From Agapanthus africanus (lineage: Eukaryota > Streptophyta > Magnoliopsida > Asparagales > Amaryllidaceae), in assembly GCA_030015575.1 (NCBI GenBank), contig CM057350.1, forward strand, positions 523,706,959 to 523,770,958: a stretch of 64,000 nucleotides of DNA. Reading direction: 5' to 3'. The translations under genes and the position numbers were made by a program. Positions 56,738 through 64,000 of the stretch are shown piece after piece (positions within the stretch are counted from its first letter, which is position 1; each line of letters opens with the position of its first letter). The notes below the pieces were generated by a model. The model ran no database searches, was not told the origin of the DNA, and saw only the letters and a list, made by a program, of their open reading frames with translations.

Positions 56738-57403
56738 CTATAAGAAAAGATTTGAAAACTTTTGTCGAATCTCGTCTTCTCGTTCCCAAGTCGATTCTTC
56801 ATGCGAGCGATTCCACCATGAAACAAGTACGAGAGGGATAATCTTGTTCTTGAGGACCTTTTCTCTTCGATCAACAATCGACATCAGTCGTTCCTCATAA
56901 GTCAAATCCTCCCTTACAGTCAGCTCCGAATGATCTAGCACGTGTGTTTCATCTCGAACATACTTACGGAGTTGAGATACATGAAACACGTCATGGACAT
57001 TCGCCAAAGATGGTGGTAACGGCAATCGATAAGCCACTTCTCCAACACGCTCAATAATCTCGAAAGGTCCCATGAATCGAGGACTAAGCTTACCTCGACT
57101 CCCAAAACGAATCACTCCTCTAGTCGGTGATATCTTCAAGAATACCAGATCACCAACAGCGAACTCTAGAGATCTTCTCGATGTATCGGCCCAACTCTTC
57201 TGCCGATCTTGTGCTGCCTTCATGTGATTCCGGATAGTATTAATCTTCTCTACTGTTTGCACGATCAAATCCGGTCCCAACAATCTTCGTTTTCCAATAT
57301 CTTCCCAACAAACGGGTGAGCGACACTTGCGACCATATAATGCTTCGAATGGAGCCATCTGAATAGTCGCCTGAAAGCTGTTATTGTAAGAAAACTCCAC
57401 CAA
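56738..57403 (-). pseudogene. Gypsy B integrase C-terminus with chromodomain-like tail
   Basis: Minus-strand open frame of 221 codons starting in SYNNSFQATIQMAPFEALYG. It includes GKLSPRFMGPFEIIERVG, VAYRLPLPPSLANVHDVFHV and an end VLVSWWNRSHEESTWERE (chromodomain-like). It is uninterrupted to its stop at 56738, about 70 bp from the 3' LTR. It belongs to the same chromovirus group as Gypsy A but is clearly divergent from it. Confidence 0.9.
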
Positions 57404-58222
57404 GTGTAGATGATCCTCCTATGAACCCTTGAAGTCCAACATGCAAGTTCTCAACATATCTTCAAGAGTTTGGATCGTTCTCTCCGATTGGCCATCTGTT
57501 TTAGGATGATAAGCGGTGCTAAAATTCAATCACGTCCCCAAACTTTCCTGTAAACTCCTCCAGAAGTGCGATAAGAATCGCGTTTCACGATCGGAAACGA
57601 TGCTCACAGGTACTCTATGCAATCTCACAATCTCCTGCATGTACCGTTCTGCTAACGCTTCCGTTGACTGGCCAACTCGAAATGGTATGAAATGAGCTGC
57701 CTTAGTCAATTGATCAACAATCACCCAAACTGCATTGTTGCCCTTCGGACTTCACGGTAAAGATGTCACGAAATCCATGGTTATATGTTCCCACTTCCAT
57801 TGAGGAATCAGAAGTGGTTGTAATAAACCAGCTACTCTTTGATGTTCAGCTTTAACTTGCTGACACGCCAAGCACTTTGCTACAAAGCGAGCAATCTCCT
57901 TTTTTATGCCTTTCCACCAGAAATGCTGTCTTAGATCACGGTACATCTTCGTGTCTCCTGGATATACGGAATATGCGGAACCGTGTGCCTCCTTCATAAC
58001 TTTTTCGCGAATGTCTCCTTTCGGCACACACAAACGGCTACCATAACACAACGAACCATCTTCATGAATTAACAAGTCCGTCTGAAGTCCCGCTTCAACC
58101 TGTTTTTGAAACTTTTGCAATTTTGGGTCCTGTGACTGCGCTGCTTTAATATTATCGATCAACGACGACTGTGCTTGCAGCTGCATCAACTGTCCCGAAG
58201 AATGCGGTAACATGATCTCCAA
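57404..58222 (-). pseudogene. Gypsy B integrase zinc finger and core
   Basis: Minus strand. Zinc-finger part 58222-57752 with AHGSAYSVYPGDTKMYRD and CLACQQVKAEHQR, then WEHITMDFVTSLP (first Asp) and a stop. The core 57724-57530 has VDQLTKAAHFIPF and IVSDRETRF, where the usual Gly after SDR is Glu. A stop follows SLQESLGT. The segment down to 57404, which should hold the Glu motif, is in other frames. Broken integrase. Confidence 0.85.
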
Positions 58223-58231
58223 CTCGAATCT

Positions 58232-58627
58232 CTAAAAATCTTCGATAAGCTCCTTGTGTGCAGTCAACATCTGAATTGCTGGCAACCGACTAAGTGCATC
58301 CGGTATTACATTAACTTTCCCCAGATGGTACTTAAGATCAAGATCATAGTCAGCCATCAGCTCCAACCATCCGCGCTGCCTCATATTAAGCTCTTTCTGC
58401 GTGAACACATACTTTAGGCTTTTGTGATCGGTGAATACTTCGACCCTTTCGCCCAGTAAGTAGTGTCTCCAAATCTTCAAAGCGAAAATCACCGCTGCAA
58501 GCTCCAAATCATGAGTTGGGTAATTCTTCTCATGGGTCTTCAACTGTCTTGATGCGTAAGCTATGACCTTCCCATGCTGCATCAAAACACATACCAAACC
58601 TTTTCCAGATGCGTCGCTGTGTATCAT
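58232..58627 (-). pseudogene. Gypsy B RNase H
   Basis: Minus-strand frame [51 protein letters not shown] and [11 protein letters not shown]. Main RNase H positions are present. It is separated from RT by a stop and from integrase by a stop near 58230. Confidence 0.88.
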
Positions 58628-58684
58628 TAATCCTCCGGAACCGTCTGGTACGGTCGAAATAGGAGCGGTTATCAGCCTTTGCTT

Positions 58685-59842
58685 CTACGCCTCAAAAGCT
58701 GACGCACATCTATCCGTCCATACGAACGGTACCTCCTTTCGCGTAAGCTTGGTCAAAGACTCAGCTAAACGAGCAAAATTCTCCACGAATCTTCTGTAAT
58801 ATCCGGCAAGTCCAAGAAAACTTCTGATTTCTGCTACGTTCTTCGGAATCGGCCAATTTTGAACTGTTGCAATTTTCTCAGGATCAACGGAGATTTCATC
58901 TCTGGATACGACATGCCCCAAAAACTTCACTTCTTCAAGCCAAAACTCGCACTTGCTTATCTTTGCATATAATCTTTCTTGTCTCAATGTCTGCAATGCG
59001 ATCTTCAAGTGTTCTGCATGCTCTTCTAGGCTCCTCGAGTAGACCAGAATATTATCGATGAACACCACTATAAACTGGTCCAAGAACGGTGAAAAGATTC
59101 GGTTCATCAAGTCCATAAATATCACCGGTGCATTCGTGACTCCGAATGGCATTACTAAATACTCGTAATGTCCATATCGAGTTCGGAATGCAGTCTTGCA
59201 AATATCCTCCGATTTAACTCGAACTTGATGATATCCGGATCGCAAATCCATCTTCGAGAATACCCTCGCGCCACTGAGTTGCTCGAATAATTCGCCAATG
59301 CAAAGGATTGGGTACTTGTTCTTAATAGTAACCCGGTTTAATTCTCGATAATCGATGCACATCCTCCTTGTGCCATCTTTTTTCTTGACTAGAAGAACTG
59401 GAGCTCCCCAAGGTGAATCACTGCTTCGAATCCAACCCTTCTCTAGCAATTCGGTAACCTGCTTCTTGACTTCTTCTAACTCCACTGGTGCCATCGGATA
59501 GTACGTCTTTGAGATTGGCGCTGCACCAGGAACAAGATCGATCGCGAACTCCACATCTCGTTTTGGCGGTAAACCCGAGATGTTCTCGAATACATCCATG
59601 AACTTTCGAATTACAGCTGGCGCTTCCTCCTTATCAACTTCCATCGACGAAAGAACACTGTTTTTCGGCCTAGCCCTAAACTCGACTGGTCCGACAGAAC
59701 TGCTACCTCCAGCAAAAATAAACTCCGGATGTCCGGGAATCTGGAAAATCACTTTCTTTGCCCTACAATCAATATGAGCGTGGAAAGTGCCGAGAAAGTC
59801 CATTGCCAAGACAACATCAAAGCTGCCAGTAACGATCACCAA
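58685..59842 (-). pseudogene. Gypsy B reverse transcriptase with changed catalytic motif
   Basis: Minus-strand open frame of 385 codons, [20 protein letters not shown] to [10 protein letters not shown] motifs are [64 protein letters not shown] and [20 protein letters not shown]. The FIDD box is FIDN here, so one of the two metal-binding Asp residues is Asn. That should abolish polymerase activity. Otherwise the domain is well kept. Confidence 0.92.
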
Positions 59843-60083
59843 AAATCCGCGAATAACTCACGTTCGCAAAAACAGCTGAACAATCCTTGCACTCGCTACT
59901 AGATATGATCTTTCCGTTCCCAGTGTGTATGTCCCAACAACTAGACAGGGTCGTGCAAGCAATCAAGTGTGCAGTAATATACTTCGACGACATACAATAA
60001 TGGGATGAACCAGAATCGAATAATGCTAATACAAGAAAAACATAAACAAGTAGGATACCTGAAATGACTTCATCTGAAGCCAA
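59817..60083 (-). pseudogene. Gypsy B protease fragment
   Basis: Minus strand VISGILLVYVFLVLALFDSG then SSHYCMSSKYI; DSG is the aspartic protease motif. A frameshift near 59830 separates it from RT. No gag or zinc knuckle precedes it: only about 0.45 kb lie between it and the primer-binding site. Confidence 0.8.
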
Positions 60084-60522
60084 GATACTGAAGAAGATAA
60101 GCGTGGTAAACAGGGTTCAAGCTTGCAATAAAACATGAACTGGTAAGCAATGAAACTGAGAGAAGCAAGGTAATATAACGACCATAAAATAAGGAAATGA
60201 ATCAAGACTAGAACTCCAAGTTACTTAAATAGAGTACCACATTGTAACCATGCTGCAGTTCATAGTTACAATCACATAACTCCGTTCAAGTCGCTCAAAT
60301 TCTAGTATCAGAATAGAAAGAAACAATAGGGAACCAAAATGTTTCAAGCCGAGATGCAAAGTTGTTTGCATATCGTCAAGACAAGGGTCAAGGAAAAGAT
60401 ATGATTCAAGAATCATGATAACAATGTGGCAGGATATGTTCCTAATCATGGATTTTCTGATTCGTGTATTAGGTCCAATACCCAACTACAAAAGAATCAA
60501 ACCCGATTAACCTAAATCCTAT
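60084..60522 (-). other. Gypsy B residual leader, gag missing
   Basis: The gag-sized region is absent. A minus-strand frame at 60485-60225 has no gag-like motif. Deletion of gag is the simplest reading. Confidence 0.55.
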
Positions 60523-60535
60523 GGCTCTGATACCA
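60523..60535 (-). other. Gypsy B primer-binding site
   Basis: Minus strand TGGTATCAGAGCC, nine bases after the LTR end; initiator Met tRNA type. Confidence 0.88.
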
Positions 60536-60544
60536 AACAAACCC

Positions 60545-63114
60545 TGTCACGCCCCGCTTCCCAGAGTGCGCTAAGATCGGCACGTGACAGAGCCAACCAT
60601 GCTACCTGTGGCTAGGAAACATCCATCCACAGTCATATTACGGCTGTCTATAAGATATCAAGAATAGTAAAATAAAAATAAACTATCTAGTACATGTCCA
60701 TATGCCAGAATAAACGAATCAGGAAATAATATGCGGAAGCAATAAATCCAAATAACAATAACAATCTGGAAAGTATGTTCCAAATATGGGCTCACATCAG
60801 GAAATGAAAGTACGGAAATAAAACTAAACTAAACTAGATACTAATAGGATCGTCACTGCTTGGCCTGACGGCGGAAATACTCCTGATCAGCCTGCGAAAG
60901 AGACAGAGGATCTGGGCCATGCAAAACCCAGACGTCAGTGTGTCATAATATCAAACAATAAAAATACAACCAGGATGTAACAAGATATGCAGGCATGAGT
61001 ATGAACAATAATAAGTGTATAACAGTAACACGAATATGGAACAGTGAAGTGTATCAGTGTATGTGACGTGCAGTGGGTAATCTATGCTACTGGGTTAATT
61101 ACTCTCAAGTCGTTGAAATCAATTTAATGAATCATCGATGTAACTCAATAGTATCCCGTGCATGCTCGGGACCACGGTTAAGACTCTCAGGCTGAATCCG
61201 AGACGTGCCGCTAGGCAGTAAACAGGTAACATGTACAGACGAATGATGTCAGCATCATCATCCCGGGGCTGGCCTAGCCCGTATAACTGATTAGTATAAG
61301 CGTCGAACTGTTGAGTTACAAGTCAGGTTTCATCATTGATTTCCCCTTACCCTCAAGTTATGTGTTCAAGTCAGGTATTGATAATCTGGAGCTAATGCCA
61401 ACACAGGATCAAGCAGGTACAGGTTTGTCTATGCAGACAACATGATACGTCCGTCAGGATAACGTGTCAGGATTGTCGGCATTAGAAACAAGATCAGGTA
61501 ATATGTCAAGTAGTGGTATATCAGGTCATGACAGGTAGTACACAGGTATCAAACGGATGCCCAACAGTAAAATGTAGCAAGTATCGAATCACAGTAAAAG
61601 TACGGATGTACTGTAAAAGCATGGGTGCACAATTATTTATCAGGGGTTACATCTACAGCTCCATAACTACGTAGGATGCACATTAGCAAGCATGGGGTGT
61701 TAATACAACAGTAACATGAAATAATGTGATATGGCATGCAGCTAGATATATAATTAATGATATGGATGCGTACGGGTATCGAAAAACTATAAAACAATAA
61801 CATGGATGTACAATACATTAAATATGCAATATTTTTATTAATTTAGATGCGAGTATAATAATATAGCCTGTACCAAGCTAACTTGCATGCAACCAGATAT
61901 GTAATTAATGATATGAATGCGTACGGATATCCGAAAACAGTAAAACAATAATATGGATGTACAATGCATTCAACATGTGATATTTTTATTCATATGGATG
62001 CAAAATATGTATCATAGCATGTAGCAAGGTAAACTTGCATGCGACTAGATATGTAAATAACGGTATGGATGCATACGGGTATCGAAAAACTGTAAAATTA
62101 TAATATGGATGCACAATGAAATAAACATGTAATATTGTTATTAATATGGATGTAAATATAATAACATAGCATATAGCAAGATAAACTTGCCTGAATGGAT
62201 CTCACGACAGGGTGTATACGCAGCGTCTGACGTCTGGTAACGTCGCAATGTACACACGCGCACACGGGACAGGTCCTGGCAAAGCAATAAGGTGACCACG
62301 CTGGCTGGGAACATCCACTGAGTCGGTCTGATCGTCACCGACGGCACAGCTCCGGTCCAGATTAAGAGAAGAAAAGAGAAGGAAAGAAGAAGAAGAAAGA
62401 AGGAAAGGCTGGTGTTCTGGGGTTGTCCCGGGGTCAGAGGAGGTGGCCGGGGAGCGATGACGCAAGTCGAGGGTTTTCCGGCATGGGCAGTGGGGTTCCT
62501 ATGCTCGGGTTCTCGTCGGGTGTGCTGGGAAGTGAGCCGGGAAAGGAGGTAGTGGTGTCAGGAAAGTGGTAATGACGAGGGTGATGTGGAGACGACGACG
62601 AGGTCGGAGCTCCGGCGACGTGAGGGCTTGGGTGAGGCATGCAATCAGGGGTGTTCTCGAGTCGGGGATCTCGTCGGAAAGGAGGGGGAAGAGGAAGGAG
62701 AGGAGATGGAGGCGGTGAAGAGGGTGGTGAGACGGCGAGGGGTCGCCGGTGATGGGAGGTGATGGGTGCGGGCGTTGTGCAGTCGGGGTTCTTGGGTTGG
62801 GTTGCGACGGGGACGAAGGTTGCAGGCACCGGCGGGACTGAAGGGTGGTAACAAGATGAGATGAAGACGAGGAGGTTGAGGGTGAGGTCGGCGGTAGTGG
62901 CGACGAGGGTCGCGGGCGTGGGCTCTCGCGTTCGCGTGAGGCGGAAACGAAGGAAGAAGGAAGGTGAGAATATGGGAAATGGGGGTGATGGGATCTCGTG
63001 GGGTTTAATATTTAGAAGAGAGAGAAAGTGAGATTTGAGTGAAAGAGAGAGAGAGAGAGAGGTTTTAGGATAGGTTTTTAAAATATATATATTTTTGTTT
63101 TAGAATATATAACG

Positions 63115-63176
<62 letters not shown>

Positions 63177-63728
63177 TATAATATTGGATATATATGAGAT
63201 TTTGGCTAATACAAAAATAGTCCAAAACATGTCCGGGTCGGGTCTAAAATTATGGTTTGAAAATACGGTTAGTATACGTGTAAACCAAAACCAAAATAGG
63301 ATATCCGGATAACGAAAATGCATACCCTCAAGAACGGATACACGTAGCGTGCACGTAGCTATCCTAACGAGTTCGTTTCACTGAACGGGACAAGAACACG
63401 ATATACGGACGCTACGACAGGGTTAGGGGATCATGCAGGCCATGCTAGATGCTTTTAAAATATTTTATTTGACTTTATATGTTATATTGAAAAAAAATGC
63501 AGATGCATGATATAATGCAGTGATATAACATGAAAGTGCACGGATCCTCATAAATAGCCGGAATAAATCATAAACAGGAATCAAGACGGGTTTCTAGCAA
63601 GCGGGTCGGGTCGGATGCAAAGACGAATACCAATACACTATTCGTACCAAAAACACAATAAATCAAGAATAGTCACAAATAAAGAAATACTCAAAATAGA
63701 ACTGGTATAAATGAACTAGGGTGTTACA
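60545..63728 (-). repeat. Gypsy B 5' LTR
   Basis: 3184 bp, intact. It serves as the uninterrupted reference for the three-part 3' LTR: AGCGA at 62453-62457 and GAGGT at 62872-62876 are the empty sites for the solo LTR and Gypsy A. Contains a GA tract at about 63043-63061 and a TA microsatellite at about 63119-63171. Confidence 0.93.
63119..63171. repeat. TA dinucleotide microsatellite
   Basis: Uninterrupted TA repeat of about 50 bp inside the Gypsy B 5' LTR. Confidence 0.9.
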
Positions 63729-63733
63729 TGGCG
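63729..63733. repeat. Target-site duplication TGGCG, right copy of Gypsy B
   Basis: Follows the LTR end GTGTTACA at 63728 and matches 9907-9911. Confidence 0.9.
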
Positions 63734-64000
63734 TATGACGCGTGTCACACAGAGAAAGATATATAGGTTTATGGCATATTGAATCATTGGCGCATCAAGG
63801 TTGTGGCGTATGCTATGTATATAATGGATATTCGCGTATGGGTATGACTTTTTTTGGTCTCTGGCGCGTTAATATTAACGCCCATGGGTTATGGCGCATT
63901 CCTTTTACTTTTGGTCTCTGGCGTGTATGCCCATATTGGCGAATATCTTTATTGGCGCATGGTTTTCATATTGGCGCATGACCTTCATATTGGCGCATTT
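63734..64000. repeat. GGCGCAT-rich degenerate repeat flanking the nest
   Basis: TTGGCGCAT or TATGGCGCAT-type words occur about ten times, with GGTCTCTGGCG twice and a perfect 16-bp palindrome GCGTTAATATTAACGC at 63866-63881. The last 60 bp repeat a CATATTGGCGCAT unit. The open frame at 63742-63981 only mirrors these repeats (GLWR words). The array continues beyond the window. Confidence 0.55.

Larger units (their letters stand above)
9912..63728 (-). mobile_element. Gypsy B: Ty3/gypsy (Tekay/Del-like) element carrying the nest
   Basis: Minus-strand element. 5' LTR 63728-60545, primer-binding site 60535-60523, pol remnants 60083-56738, then a 3' LTR split by later insertions into 56667-56378, 43994-43582 and 11849-9912. 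LTR ends are TGTAACACC and GGCGTGACA on the minus strand, with TSD TGGCG on both sides. Un-nested it would be about 10 kb with LTRs of 3184 bp and a short internal region of about 3.9 kb. There is no gag. An RT-RNase H-integrase order followed by a chromodomain-like tail indicates a chromovirus. Coding capacity is lost through stops, frameshifts and a changed RT catalytic residue. Confidence 0.9.

Noticed and set aside
62434..62854. Pro/Ser-rich minus-strand frames (also 43490-44014) as extensin-like genes
   Set aside because: They lie inside Gypsy B LTR copies and arise from GC-rich LTR sequence.
63866..63881. Geminivirus-type origin
   Set aside because: The palindrome has TAATATTAAC, not the TAATATTAC nonamer in the loop of an asymmetric stem-loop, and no Rep-like coding sequence is seen. 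Kept only as an unusual repeat.
1..64000. tRNA, rRNA or CRISPR features
   Set aside because: No cloverleaf with tRNA A/B boxes, no rRNA sequence and no regular spacer-repeat array was seen.

Overview
The window is nuclear DNA of a flowering plant with a repeat-rich genome. It has one clearly intact gene, an intronless WD40 gene of the JINGUBANG (JGB) type at 4993-6465 (+). There is also one terminal exon of a plant mitochondrial-type serine hydroxymethyltransferase at 3350-3501 (+). Almost everything else is transposable-element DNA. The species cannot be named from the sequence.

Layout. 1-827 is the 3' part of a copia-type LTR. 1620-3180 (-) is a decayed LINE endonuclease fragment beside the SHMT exon. 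6950-7360 is a degenerate AT-rich minisatellite, and 8000-9264 holds weak LINE ORF1-like remnants. From 9912 to 63728 the window is a single nest of LTR retrotransposons whose order can be read from target-site duplications (TSDs).

The nest. (1) Gypsy B, a minus-strand Tekay/Del-like Ty3/gypsy element, spans 9912-63728 with TSD TGGCG on both sides; its 3' LTR is split into 9912-11849, 43582-43994 and 56378-56667. (2) A Ty3/gypsy-type solo LTR (about 3.6 kb when un-nested) sits in that LTR at 11850-43576, TSD AGCGA. Gypsy A (43995-56379, plus strand) entered the same LTR further along and has the layout LTR-internal-LTR-truncated internal. (3) Into the solo LTR went copia A1 (12928-23086, TSD ATCTC) and the minus-strand copia B (25007-42951, TSD GTTGG). 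(4) Copia A2 (30833-38768, TSD CATAT) is inside the internal region of copia B. All coding regions in the nest are broken by stops, frameshifts or deletions.

The most unusual signal is in copia A1, A2 and B. Where gag is expected, each has about 2-3 kb of apparently non-coding leader rich in inverted repeats. Conserved modules occur in the same order in both families: a GC-rich hairpin about 200 nt after the primer-binding site, two copies of a multi-helix unit of about 100 nt, three stem-loops with a near-constant 20-nt loop and varying stems that keep pairing, and then a splice-acceptor-like polypyrimidine-CAG before the protease reading frame. The paired substitutions between copies and families suggest selected RNA structure in a LARD-like, gag-less copia lineage. 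I found no CRISPR array, tRNA, rRNA or operon-type organisation.
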